The notes under the pieces: generated by a model
Told to the model about the DNA's origin: nothing
Databases searched by the model: none
Seen by the model: the letters and a program-made list of their open reading frames with translations, nothing else
Origin: Kyrpidia spormannii
Lineage (GTDB): Bacteria > Bacillota > Bacilli > Kyrpidiales > Kyrpidiaceae
Length of the DNA: 64,000 bases
Direction of reading: 5' to 3'
Assembly (NCBI RefSeq): GCF_002804065.1
Contig: NZ_CP024955.1
Location: 3,038,001 to 3,102,000 of the forward strand
Shown: in pieces, positions 54,501 to 63,389 of the stretch
How the letters are laid out: each line of letters starts with the position of its first letter
How positions within the stretch are numbered: position 1 is the stretch's first letter
Program-made: the position numbers and the translations under genes

Positions 54501-54711
54501 ATACGGAGAAAAAAGACGGGGGTGCCCCCTTGTCACACCCCGCCAAAGCCGCCGAAAGCTCCCTTCCCGCTTCCTTCGAAACCAGTTCCAGCCGCAAATC
54601 CAACGAATCTGCATAAAGTCTCTTCTTTGTGATTCACGGACACATCATAATCCCAAAAAATCTTCTGCAGACAAAACCGTAAAGAGCCCCCTCAGAGCTA
54701 CCGATCGTGAG

Positions 54712-55329
54712 TCACTTCTTATCCATCGTGTCGAGAAGAACCTGCATCAGGTTGGCCACTTCACAAGCCTGGTAATCCTTTGAGTTGTTCAGCCCCTCAA
54801 TCACGCCTCGGACCGTTTCTGGAGACTTGTTTTGACTGAGCTTTGCCTTCCCCTCCACCGCCGTGATTTCGATTTCGATCCCAACAACAGTCTTCTCCAA
54901 TTTGACATAGAACTCCTCGTCTAATCGCTCCAGAAGTGGGGAGTCCGGTTCGTAAAATCGGACCATCTCCCTTAAAAGACAATGCAGTTTTTTCTCGTCT
55001 CTGACGATTTGGCAGTTACCGAAGACGTGTACGGCCACATAGTTCCAAGTGGGAACGGCCTGCTTCTCGACGTACCAAGAAGGTGAGATGTAAGCATGAG
55101 GTCCTTGAAAAACGATTAGAACTTCCGTGTTGTCGAGTTCGCGCCAATGCGGGTTCGCCTTTGCGAGATGCCCGAAAAGTTTTTTTCGATCCGGATCCAA
55201 CAACAACGGTAAATGGGTCGCAAAAGGACGACCTTTGACCTGGGAGAAAAGAATTCCAAAACTGTTTTTGCGTATGAATTGAATCATGACATCTTTGTTT
55301 CGCATGTGAAATTCTTCTGGAATATACAT
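54712..55329 (-). CDS. PaiB-like FMN-binding protein (FMN-binding negative transcriptional regulator family)
   Basis: 205 residues: MYIPEEFHMRNKDVMIQFIR, FATHLPLLLD, LFGHLAKANPHW, VLIVFQGPHAYISPSWY and VPTWNYVAVHVFG. All are diagnostic of the PaiB family with a flavin-reductase-like split barrel. In Bacillus subtilis PaiB influences protease and sporulation genes, but the biochemical function is uncertain. The ATG has GGGAGGG upstream. It is divergent from the amidase gene. Confidence 0.9.
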   Translation of the reverse strand: MYIPEEFHMRNKDVMIQFIRKNSFGILFSQVKGRPFATHLPLLLDPDRKKLFGHLAKANPHWRELDNTEVLIVFQGPHAYISPSWYVEKQAVPTWNYVAVHVFGNCQIVRDEKKLHCLLREMVRFYEPDSPLLERLDEEFYVKLEKTVVGIEIEITAVEGKAKLSQNKSPETVRGVIEGLNNSKDYQACEVANLMQVLLDTMDKK

Positions 55330-55362
55330 CCTGTTCCCTCCCGAAAAACGCTACAAGAACAA

Positions 55363-55370
55363 CGGTTCGA
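55363..55370. promoter_or_regulatory. CGGTTCGA candidate activator site
   Basis: CGGTTCGA recurs 110 bases upstream of this sigma-54 promoter and 85 bases upstream of the one at 60244 (60154-60161), and again reversed at 60057. A shared regulator is possible. Confidence 0.4.
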
Positions 55371-55479
55371 GTGCTCACAAACTCGTCTCGCCGGACTTTG
55401 GTACCGTCCATCACACCACAAGCAAATTTCATGCCAGATTATAGAACCTCCAAATTCTCATCAACCGAGCTCCAGCCAA

Positions 55480-55495
55480 TGGCACAGAATTTGCT
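55480..55495 (+). promoter_or_regulatory. Sigma-54 (-24/-12) promoter of the amidase gene
   Basis: TGGCACA-GAAT-TTGCT with GG (55481-55482) and GC (55493-55494) ten bases apart, nearly consensus. It lies 56 bases before the amidase start. Confidence 0.85.
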
Positions 55496-55550
55496 TATTC
55501 AACATTCGGCCGCATCAGAAACAATCGAGAAAACAACCAGAAAGGAGTCA

Positions 55551-56969
55551 ATGCTAGTGGGCAAGACAAATCACGAGCATTTTTTGCAATGGGATCTGCT
55601 AACTTTATCAGCGGCGATAAAAAGAAAAGAACTATCGCCCGTAGAAGTAACTCAACAACTCCTGCAGCGAATCGATGCAATCAATGCAAAACTAAATGCC
55701 TATATTACCGTCTTTTACGAAGATGCACTTCAAGCAGCCGTGCAAACAGAAAAAGAAATAGCTGTAGGACATTGGAAAGGCCCGCTGCATGGGATTCCAA
55801 TTGCTTTAAAAGATGTAATTTATACAAAAAATGCTCGAACCACCATGGGATCTGAAATCTATAAAGATTTTATTCCTGATTACGATGCTGGCGTCGTGGA
55901 GAAGCTGAAGCAAGCAGGCGCTATTATCATTGGTAAACTGAATACCCATCAGTTTGCGTACGGTTCGACTGGAGACCGTTCGTACTTTGGTGCAGTGAAG
56001 AACCCATATGATCTTACGAAAATAACCGGCGGATCCAGTAGCGGTTCAGGTGCAGCCGTTGCTGCGGCTCTATGCTATGGAGCCCTGGGGACAGATACGG
56101 GGGGATCCATTCGCATACCAGCCACATGCTGTGGGATTGTGGGCATGAAGCCAACCTTTGGGAGAGTCAGCAAATATGGTGTGTACCCACTGAGCTGGAC
56201 AATGGACCATGTAGGCCCCATGACGCGAACGGTTCTTGATAATGCGGTTTTGTTAAATGTTCTATCGGGATATGATGAACGGGATCCGTATTCCGAAAGG
56301 ACAAAAGACGAAGATTTTACCAGACTGATAGGACAAAGCATTCAGGGAACCGTGATCGGAGTACCCTCGTCCTATTATTATGACAACCTGGATCCTGAAG
56401 TAGACTCGAAGGTTAGAAACGCTGTAGAGATTTTCAAGTCTTTAGGTGCCCGTGTGCGTGTCATCGACGTCACCAATCTCGAAACCATATTCATGGCTCA
56501 ACGACTGACGTTAAGCAGTGAAGCGTTTGCGGTCCACAAAGATACACTTGAAAAGTTTCCTGAGCAATATGACCGGGAAGTAAAAGAACGTCTCTTGAGG
56601 GCCGAGCGGATCAAGGCACATGAATATGTACTAGCCCAACAACAAAGGCATAAGGCCAAACACGCATTCCTCCGGGCTCTGAGCGATGTCGATGTCATCG
56701 TAACGCCCACTCTTCCCATTTTGCCGCCGAATATCGAACAGAGAGAAATAAAGATGAAAGACAATACAGAGCCTGTCCTCAGCACGCTTGTTCGTCTAAC
56801 AAGTCCGACGAATTTTAATGGCTTCCCGAGTCTATCGATTCCGTGCGGATTTTCGGAATCGGGATTGCCGATTGGGTTACAGCTGATCGGTCGTCCCTGG
56901 GATGAGGCCAATCTTTATCGGTTTGCATATGCATTTGAACGGGAAGCTTCTCTGCCAAATCTGATTTGA
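55551..56969 (+). CDS. Amidase (amidase signature family, GatA-like)
   Basis: 472 residues from ATG 55551 with AAAGGAGT. The amidase signature is complete: catalytic lysine in GIPIALKDVIYTKN, the Gly/Ser-rich GGSSSGSGAAVAAALCYGALGTDTGGSIRIPA with the cis-Ser and nucleophile Ser, then the FGRVSKYGVYPLSWTMDHVGPMTR block. It hydrolyses amides with a Ser-Ser-Lys triad. A longer frame starts at 55371 but covers the promoter. Sigma-54 control suggests nitrogen or carbon scavenging from an amide; substrate unknown. Not an obvious GatA, since no gatB/C genes are near. Confidence 0.9.
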   Translation: MLVGKTNHEHFLQWDLLTLSAAIKRKELSPVEVTQQLLQRIDAINAKLNAYITVFYEDALQAAVQTEKEIAVGHWKGPLHGIPIALKDVIYTKNARTTMGSEIYKDFIPDYDAGVVEKLKQAGAIIIGKLNTHQFAYGSTGDRSYFGAVKNPYDLTKITGGSSSGSGAAVAAALCYGALGTDTGGSIRIPATCCGIVGMKPTFGRVSKYGVYPLSWTMDHVGPMTRTVLDNAVLLNVLSGYDERDPYSERTKDEDFTRLIGQSIQGTVIGVPSSYYYDNLDPEVDSKVRNAVEIFKSLGARVRVIDVTNLETIFMAQRLTLSSEAFAVHKDTLEKFPEQYDREVKERLLRAERIKAHEYVLAQQQRHKAKHAFLRALSDVDVIVTPTLPILPPNIEQREIKMKDNTEPVLSTLVRLTSPTNFNGFPSLSIPCGFSESGLPIGLQLIGRPWDEANLYRFAYAFEREASLPNLI

Positions 56970-57268
56970 ACGAGACTGTCAAGTATCCGGCCCCTAATTT
57001 TTGTTTTTCAGTAAAGAGCAGGGCCCGAAGGCCCGTCCATCGTCGACGGTCGGCAGTCTGATATACGGGGGTTGCCTACCACATGTCGTACCTCCATCAA
57101 AAGGGCTGCCTCGGACTAAAGACTTACATCAGGTTATCCTGGCACATAGTCGAACGAGGCTGGCCCCGTTTCGTAATGACTAAAATATCATCTAGAGTAG
57201 ATACCTAAATCGAATCCCGTTACATGAATGTGAGGAGGGGGCTGGGCTAGCCGCCCCCTCTCCTCGAT
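56970..57268. other. Gap between convergent amidase and M20 peptidase genes
   Basis: No gene seen. A GC-rich hairpin GAGGAGGGGGC...GCCGCCCCCTCTCCTC lies at 57231-57265 without a T-run. It resembles the final hairpin of the group IIC introns in this window but lacks a domain V upstream; it may just be a weak terminator. Confidence 0.4.
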
Positions 57269-58546
57269 TCATCGAGGTGATGACACACCGCACCACTCGA
57301 TGAGGGTCGCAGCCATGACCTTGGCGGCGTCGAACAGGTCTCGGATGGCCACCGATTCATTCGGATAATGGGCCAATCGGGTAGTGCCCGGGCCAAAGAC
57401 GATTGACGGAATCTTTCCAACATGAGTAAACAACCCCGCATCCGTTGCCCAAGGGGCTCCCTCCACTATTGGGTCTCTACCCAACACATGTCTAAATCCG
57501 TTGACCAACGAGGTCGTCAGTTCATGGGACACATCGATTTCTGAGGGCATCCAGCGGGCGCCAAACCATTCGATAGCGGGCGGATGTTCCCGAAGCCAAG
57601 GGTCTCGCTGCGTCCAATCGTGCACGAAGCTTTCCATTTCTTGACAAACGCTATCCCACGTTTCATGAGGGCCTACGCCGATACGTCCTTCGATGACAGC
57701 ATGGTCCGGAACTGAAGAAGGCCATTTGCCGGCATGAAAGACCCCGACGTTAATCGGTATAGGAATTTGGAAATGACGGTAAAGAGGATTGTCCATCCTA
57801 TCATTACGTTGCTTTTCCAAAAATTGTAGTCCTTGTATCAGGTACATCCCTTTCTCAATGGCATTCACGCCTTCATAACGGGTTCCGCCATGAGCGGACA
57901 CCCCGGGAACGCGGATGCGAAACCACATGGACCCCTGTTGGGAGACAAAAATTCTCATGTCGGTGGGTTCAGGAATCAAACAGGCATCTGCTCGGTAACC
58001 CCGCAATAATGCGGAAAGAGTACCGGCACCGCCGCTTTCTTCTTCCACGACACTCTGAAGAATGACATCCCCGCGAAGACGAATGTTCAGAGCCTGGAGG
58101 CTGCGGACAGCCAATATCGCCGAAAAGATCCCCCCCTTCATATCGGACGACCCGCGTCCAAACACCCTGCCGTCAACAATGTACCCGGAAAAGGGATCGT
58201 CGGACCACTGTGAAGGATCACCCTCGGGCACCACGTCTATATGACCATTCAGAATGATAGAACGTCCGCCGCCGGTCCCCTGCCAAACTCCCACTACATT
58301 GGGACTGCTGTCAAATGAAGTTCGGTTAGAATGAAATACCGGATGCTTGGCGAGAATTTCAGCATCCGGGTACCAGGTATCAACGGTAAGCCCCATTTCC
58401 GTAAATTTTTTTGCAATAGACTTTTGTGCACCTGCCTCATTTCCCTGAACACTAGGTTCTTGTATCAGGGACGCCAAAAAAGTAAGCTCTGATGATCCAT
58501 GCTCGTCAATCCAAGACGAAATTCGTTTGATGAGTGTGCTTTCCAC
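57269..58546 (-). CDS. M20-family metallopeptidase (ArgE/DapE/acetylornithine deacetylase-like)
   Basis: 425 residues. Metal ligands and catalytic residues are in place: ILNGHIDVVPEGD (H, D), GRGSSDMKGG (D), VVEEESGGAGT (catalytic E and ligand E) and the C-terminal histidine in FGPGTTRLAHYPNES. It hydrolyses N-acyl amino acids or small peptides. A GTG at 58546 is chosen, with GGAGG eight bases ahead; the GTG at 58555 overlaps that site. It lies behind a sigma-54 promoter 41 bases from the end of an activator gene on the same strand. Confidence 0.92.
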   Translation of the reverse strand: MESTLIKRISSWIDEHGSSELTFLASLIQEPSVQGNEAGAQKSIAKKFTEMGLTVDTWYPDAEILAKHPVFHSNRTSFDSSPNVVGVWQGTGGGRSIILNGHIDVVPEGDPSQWSDDPFSGYIVDGRVFGRGSSDMKGGIFSAILAVRSLQALNIRLRGDVILQSVVEEESGGAGTLSALLRGYRADACLIPEPTDMRIFVSQQGSMWFRIRVPGVSAHGGTRYEGVNAIEKGMYLIQGLQFLEKQRNDRMDNPLYRHFQIPIPINVGVFHAGKWPSSVPDHAVIEGRIGVGPHETWDSVCQEMESFVHDWTQRDPWLREHPPAIEWFGARWMPSEIDVSHELTTSLVNGFRHVLGRDPIVEGAPWATDAGLFTHVGKIPSIVFGPGTTRLAHYPNESVAIRDLFDAAKVMAATLIEWCGVSSPR

Positions 58547-58578
58547 GCTGTTCACCTCCCAGGTCTCAACGCTTTATA

Positions 58579-58596
58579 AAGCAAAAAATGTGCCAA
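58579..58596 (-). promoter_or_regulatory. Sigma-54 (-24/-12) promoter of the M20 peptidase gene
   Basis: Read leftward: TTGGCACA-TTTT-TTGCTT with GG (58594-58593) and GC (58582-58581) ten bases apart; nearly perfect. It starts directly after the stop of the activator gene. Confidence 0.85.
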
Positions 58597-59985
58597 CTAT
58601 CGAATTCCGTATTTCTTCAACCGTCGAACCAGGGACGATTGACTCATCCCCAATACTTTCGCCGCTTTCCTCGTACTTTGATATTCGCGGTAGGCGTGGA
58701 TCAGATATGTCTTTTCGACTTGCTCCAATGCCTCTCTCAGGGACATGCCAGAGAGGTGAGGGAATGTGATTCGAGAAGACCTTTCTCTGAGGTCGGGCGG
58801 TAGGTCGTCAGGACGTATGGTGTTATGTTTTGAAATGGCAATCAATCGTTCAATACAATTCTCCAATTCACGTATGTTGCCGGGCCACTCGTAATCCAGC
58901 AAGATTTCAAGGGCCCCTGCTTCAAAATGTTTTTTGACCCCATATTTTTTATTAAATTTTTCTGTAAAATGATCGATCAATGGAAGAATATCCTCTTTGC
59001 GTTCCCTCAGACTGGGAACTTGGATCGGGATGATGCTTAAGCGGTAGTATAGATCCTTCCGAAAAGTTCCATCTTGAACCATTTGTTGAAGGTCTCGGTT
59101 GGTTGCCGCAATGATTCGGACGTCCACAGTAACGGGCTTTTCGGCTCCAATCGGTAAAAATCGTTTATCTTGAAGAAGATGCAAAAGTTTGGCTTGCACA
59201 TGAAGCGGCAGCTCTCCAATTTCATCCAAAAAGAGGGTTCCTTTATCGGCCAATTGGACCAGTCCGATTTTCCCATTGGGATTTGCGCCGGTAAATGCTC
59301 CTTTTTTGTATCCGAACAGCTCCGATTCAAACAGTGCTTCAGGGATTGAGCTGCAGTTCAACTGCAGAAAAGGTTGATTATAGCGGGGGCTCAATTCGTG
59401 AATTCTTCTGGCGATGACGTTTTTACCCACACCCGATTCGCCCGTGATCAAGATCGTGACATCCATGTCTGCAACCCGCTCTACAAGTTCCGTAAGATCT
59501 CGAAAGGTTTTGCTTTTACCCACAACGAGGTCTCGTTCTTCGTGTTGCTTCTCCAGACGAATCTTTCTGAGTTCTTGACTGTAGTGCCTCACCAAATCCT
59601 CCAATTCATCCAGCTGTTGATGGAAATTTATGGCTTCTGTAATATCACGCGAGTTGGCAATCACCAACTGGATCTCGCCAGATTCATTATAAAGAGCGGT
59701 TCCGGTCACCAGATATTTCCGCCCGTCCCTCATAGTCTGAACGACACTCATGGGACGATTTTCTTGCAACACCTTACGGGTGACGGACGGACTGAATATT
59801 CCCTTCTCCTCTAACTCGTACACCGACTTTCCAATTAATTCTTCTCGAGACAGACCACAGATTTTAGCACTGGCCTGATTGACCCACAACGTGATTCCTT
59901 GTCCATTTGCGATGAAGATCCCGTCCGTAAGAGAGTCCAAGATTCTCAAAAACCAGGTGTGGTCGTACAGTCCTGTCCACTGCAT
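58597..59985 (-). CDS. Sigma-54-dependent transcriptional activator (PAS-AAA+-HTH)
   Basis: 462 residues from ATG 59985 with AGGAGG. A PAS domain (about 10-120) and linker are followed by an AAA+ domain with Walker A GESGVGKN (183-190) and canonical GAFTGA (229-234), [11 protein letters not shown], and a C-terminal Fis-type HTH ([24 protein letters not shown]). It resembles RocR-type nitrogen-catabolism activators. Likely targets are the M20 gene directly after it and perhaps the Liv operon transcribed away from it. Confidence 0.92.
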   Translation of the reverse strand: MQWTGLYDHTWFLRILDSLTDGIFIANGQGITLWVNQASAKICGLSREELIGKSVYELEEKGIFSPSVTRKVLQENRPMSVVQTMRDGRKYLVTGTALYNESGEIQLVIANSRDITEAINFHQQLDELEDLVRHYSQELRKIRLEKQHEERDLVVGKSKTFRDLTELVERVADMDVTILITGESGVGKNVIARRIHELSPRYNQPFLQLNCSSIPEALFESELFGYKKGAFTGANPNGKIGLVQLADKGTLFLDEIGELPLHVQAKLLHLLQDKRFLPIGAEKPVTVDVRIIAATNRDLQQMVQDGTFRKDLYYRLSIIPIQVPSLRERKEDILPLIDHFTEKFNKKYGVKKHFEAGALEILLDYEWPGNIRELENCIERLIAISKHNTIRPDDLPPDLRERSSRITFPHLSGMSLREALEQVEKTYLIHAYREYQSTRKAAKVLGMSQSSLVRRLKKYGIR

Positions 59986-60056
59986 GTTTGATGAGCCTCC
60001 TGAAAAGAGATACAAGGATTCTTATATCTAAAATGTAAACCTACGTCAAATGAAAA

Positions 60057-60161
60057 TCGAACCGCAATTGCATCACCTCGATTCAATTTCAGTTCTTTTT
60101 CCCCTTCAACCAGAGAAAAGATAGTTTTTTCGCTCGGTGCAAAGAATCACTTTCGGTTCGA
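60057..60161. promoter_or_regulatory. Two inverted CGGTTCGA sites between activator and Liv operon
   Basis: TCGAACCG (60057-60064) and CGGTTCGA (60154-60161) face each other about 90 bases apart. The second is 85 bases upstream of the -24 element at 60245. They may bind the divergent activator. A one-mismatch copy, TCGAACCA, lies at 58624, upstream of the M20 promoter. Confidence 0.45.
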
Positions 60162-60243
60162 TCCAGTTTCGTTTCACTACGTATCACATAGAACATCACC
60201 TGATTGTTTAGCCAGATCAAGTTCAAGAACCGCCCGCACCATA

Positions 60244-60260
60244 TGGCACGGAATTTGCTT
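60244..60260 (+). promoter_or_regulatory. Sigma-54 (-24/-12) promoter of the second Liv operon
   Basis: TGGCACG-GAAT-TTGCTT with GG (60245-60246) and GC (60257-60258) ten bases apart; a full consensus match. It lies 113 bases before the lipoprotein start. Confidence 0.9.
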
Positions 60261-60372
60261 GCTTCAAAAAGCAGTTCCAAATTTCTTATCCAAGAAGAGG
60301 GTGCCCGTGATAAAGAACATCACGAATGCATCTGAGTAATTGGAACGTAAGACATCTGGTAAAGGAGGATTT

Positions 60373-61533
60373 ATGGTGCGAAAACGTTGGTTGTCTAAAA
60401 TTGTTGCCACCCTGTGTATTGGAAGTCTTTTGGCCGGATGCGGAACGGGAGCAACTGCTCAGAAGTCGGTCAAAATCGGGGCAATTTTTCCCCTAACGGG
60501 CGGCTCCGCTTACGAAGGTCAAAGTTTCAAAAATGCCATTGAACTCGCTCGGGATGAAATTAACGCAAACGGTGGAGTCAACGGCGTCAAATTAGACATT
60601 ATTTTCCAAGATGACAAAAGCAAACCGGCTGAAGGGGTGAGTGCGGCGCAAAAACTCATTACCCAAGATAAAGTCGTCGCTCTCTTGGGGGCTTTCAACA
60701 GTAGTGTAACTCTCGCTATCGAAGATGTAAGTAAACGTGAAAAGGTTGTCCAGATTACTCCCGGATCCACTGCCGATGCCGTTACTGAACAAGGAAACCC
60801 TTACATGTACAGGAACATTCTGCCTAACAAAGTGCAAGGGAAAGCTATCGCCGATTATGCTGTGACCAACCTTGGCCTTCACAAATTCGCAATTCTGGCG
60901 GAAAACACTGATTATGGGAGGTCCGGGGCTACGGTCTTCGAAAATGAGGTTAAGGCCAAGGGCGGAAGTGTCATTGTGAAGGAATATTATAATCAGGGAG
61001 ACACCGACTTTTACGTCCAACTGACAAAATTAAAGAATTCCGGAGCAGAGGGAACGTTCATAGCCGGTCTCATTACTGAAGGTGCCCAAATTGTAAAACA
61101 AGCCAGGGATCTCGGCGTCAAAACCCAGTTCCTAGGAATGGGGGGCTTTACAAACAACAAGTTCCATGAATTGGCGGGAGGGGCAGAGGAAGGAATGATT
61201 CACAGCAGTTACTTCGAACCCGACGCCTATCAGTATTTCCCTGATTCGAAGTCATTCGTCGAAGCCTACAAAAAGAAGTACGGTGTTGACCCCGACATGT
61301 ACGCGGCCGGTGGCTATGAAGCTGTCTACATTCTAGCTGCAGCCATGAAGACAGGCGGATTTGACCGAGAAGGCATTCAAAAGGGAATGAAACAAATCAA
61401 AGATCTACCTGGTGTTCAAGGACCAACAACCTTTGACGATAAAGGGCAAGCCTCCAAGCATCTGCTCTTTGTCAAATGGTCAGGAGGAAAACGGGTCGTT
61501 ATCGGCTCGGACGTCGACAACGCCAAGAAATAA
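60373..61533 (+). CDS. ABC transporter substrate-binding lipoprotein (Liv type, second set)
   Basis: 386 residues from ATG 60373 with AAAGGAGG. The lipoprotein signal ends LLAGC. The type I binding fold (VKIGAIFPLTGGSAYEGQSFKNAIELARDEINANGGVNG) is very close to true branched-chain amino acid binding proteins. It is anchored outside the membrane and feeds the two permeases that follow. Confidence 0.92.
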   Translation: MVRKRWLSKIVATLCIGSLLAGCGTGATAQKSVKIGAIFPLTGGSAYEGQSFKNAIELARDEINANGGVNGVKLDIIFQDDKSKPAEGVSAAQKLITQDKVVALLGAFNSSVTLAIEDVSKREKVVQITPGSTADAVTEQGNPYMYRNILPNKVQGKAIADYAVTNLGLHKFAILAENTDYGRSGATVFENEVKAKGGSVIVKEYYNQGDTDFYVQLTKLKNSGAEGTFIAGLITEGAQIVKQARDLGVKTQFLGMGGFTNNKFHELAGGAEEGMIHSSYFEPDAYQYFPDSKSFVEAYKKKYGVDPDMYAAGGYEAVYILAAAMKTGGFDREGIQKGMKQIKDLPGVQGPTTFDDKGQASKHLLFVKWSGGKRVVIGSDVDNAKK

Positions 61534-61560
61534 TTCCCGGTTGGAAAAGGGGGAAGCGGT

Positions 61561-62436
61561 TTGAACGAGTTCCTTCAACAGACAGTAAACGGTTTAGTTA
61601 TGGGAAGCTGCTATACACTGATCGCCCTAGGATTAACCCTGATCTTCGGCATGTTGGACATGGTGAATTTTGCCCACGGGGACCTGTATATGGTCGGGGC
61701 ATTTATCGCTGTCGCCTGCGTTGGTACCTTGGGTGTCCCGTATTACTTGTCCATCCTTGTCGCCATGATTGTGGTGGCGCTGTTGGGGGTGCTTTTGGAA
61801 CGAATCGCTTTTCGTCCCTTAGAGAAATCCAGTCGTGTCAACCTACTGGTAAGTTCCATCGGGATTTCGATCATTCTCCAAAACGGTGTACAACTGCTGT
61901 GGGGACCCGACCCGAGACCTCTTCCGTCTCCTTTAGCCAATACTGTGTTCGGGGCGTTCGGTATTACTCTGAACGCCCAACGGATCTTAGTCGTCGGGGT
62001 TGCTCTCGGTTTGATTGTTTTGGTGTACCTGCTCATCCAAAAAACAAATCTTGGAATCGCAATGAGAGCGGTAGCTCTTGATTCGGAAGTTGCAGCTCTG
62101 ATGGGGGTCAGGTTGAACCGCATTCTTGCCGCAACGTTTGCTTTAGGTGCCGGACTCGCCGCTGTCGCCGGTGTCTTGCTGGGGCCTATGTTCAATGTCT
62201 ATCCGACAATGGGAGTTTCGGCCACTCTAAAAGCGTTCGTGGTCGTGTTATTGGGAGGCATAGGTAACGTGGCAGGCGCCATTGCGGGCGGGTTTCTATT
62301 GGGTTTGATGGAAACCTACACGGCGGGCTATATCTCATCCGAATACAAAGATGTCATGTCCTTTATCCTGATGATCCTTGTCCTGTTGTTTAAGCCGAAT
62401 GGAATATTTGGAACATATGTTCAGGAAAAGGTGTGA
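61561..62436 (+). CDS. livH: Branched-chain amino acid-type ABC transporter permease (LivH-like, second set)
   Basis: 291 residues from a TTG at 61561 behind GGGGGAAG. LivH blocks: LIALGLTLIFGMLDMVNFAHGDLYMVGA and GGIGNVAGAIAGGFLLGLMETYTAGY. The stop overlaps the next start. Confidence 0.92.
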   Translation: MNEFLQQTVNGLVMGSCYTLIALGLTLIFGMLDMVNFAHGDLYMVGAFIAVACVGTLGVPYYLSILVAMIVVALLGVLLERIAFRPLEKSSRVNLLVSSIGISIILQNGVQLLWGPDPRPLPSPLANTVFGAFGITLNAQRILVVGVALGLIVLVYLLIQKTNLGIAMRAVALDSEVAALMGVRLNRILAATFALGAGLAAVAGVLLGPMFNVYPTMGVSATLKAFVVVLLGGIGNVAGAIAGGFLLGLMETYTAGYISSEYKDVMSFILMILVLLFKPNGIFGTYVQEKV

Positions 62437-63389
62437 TGAGGATGTTGGTCCTGTTGTTGTTGGGAGGCGCTTTGGTTCTCCCGGTCGCGGTCCCAGATGA
62501 ATATCTCATCCACACACTGATCATGGCCGGGTTCAATATCATGTTGGTTTTGAGTCTTTTTCTGATCTCCGGGTTTGTGGGGCAGATCTCCATGGGACAC
62601 GCCGCCTTCTTTGGCATAGGAGCTTATGTGTCTGCCCTGGTGTCCCTGCATCATGTCCCGGTCTGGTTGGGTTTCCTCGTTGCAAGCCTGGTCAGCTTGG
62701 TGGTCGGCTTGGCAATCGGATATCCGGTTTTGCGGTTAAAGGGCCACTTCTTCGCCATCGCGACGCTTGGCTTTGGAGAAATCGTACGTTTGCTGATCAA
62801 CAATTGGGTCGATATTACAGGAGGGCCCATGGGCATCACGAACATTCAGGCGCCGGAGGGACTGTTCGGACTCGACCTCTCTAGCAAGCAGACTTATTAC
62901 TACCTGGTGCTGCTTTTTGTGATCGGCACGATTTACCTGTTGGTTACGCTCCGTGATTCCAAGTTCGGACGGGGTTTTATCGCTATCCGCCTCGATGAAA
63001 TCACTGCGGGAGCAATGGGGATTAACACCGCTTCATACAAGATTCTCGCATACATGTTGAGCTGTATGGTGGCCGGACTGTCAGGCGCCCTATATGCCCA
63101 TTACATCCGATTTTTGAGTCCCGAAATGTTCACCCTCAACAAGTCCATTGACGTATTGGTGATGCTGCTGATTGGAGGGGTTAACAGTATTTGGGGATGT
63201 GTCGTTAGCGCGCTAGTCATCACCTTGATGAATGAATCATTGCAGTCTTTAGACATTTATCAAATGTTTATGTTTGGGATCCTGATTCTCCTCATTGTTC
63301 TGTTTGTGCCGAAAGGACTGGGAGGCCTGTTTCAACGGTATGTAGCGGCAGGAAGGGGGTTGAAACGTGGAACCCATCTTGCGGATTGA
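62436..63389 (+). CDS. livM: Branched-chain amino acid-type ABC transporter permease (LivM-like, second set)
   Basis: About 317 residues. LivM blocks: LFLISGFVGQISMGHAAFFGIGAY, YPVLRLKGHFFAIATLGFGEIVR, WVDITGGPMGITNI and LIGGVNSIWGCVVSALVITLMNE. The ATG at 62436 overlaps the LivH stop (ATGA). A second ATG at 62442 is an alternative. Confidence 0.92.
   Translation: MRMLVLLLLGGALVLPVAVPDEYLIHTLIMAGFNIMLVLSLFLISGFVGQISMGHAAFFGIGAYVSALVSLHHVPVWLGFLVASLVSLVVGLAIGYPVLRLKGHFFAIATLGFGEIVRLLINNWVDITGGPMGITNIQAPEGLFGLDLSSKQTYYYLVLLFVIGTIYLLVTLRDSKFGRGFIAIRLDEITAGAMGINTASYKILAYMLSCMVAGLSGALYAHYIRFLSPEMFTLNKSIDVLVMLLIGGVNSIWGCVVSALVITLMNESLQSLDIYQMFMFGILILLIVLFVPKGLGGLFQRYVAAGRGLKRGTHLAD

Noticed and set aside
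57225-57272. Possible group IIC intron 3' end (hairpin similar to those at 44300 and 47960)
   Set aside because: No domain V or intron body is present upstream; a simple GC-rich hairpin explains it.
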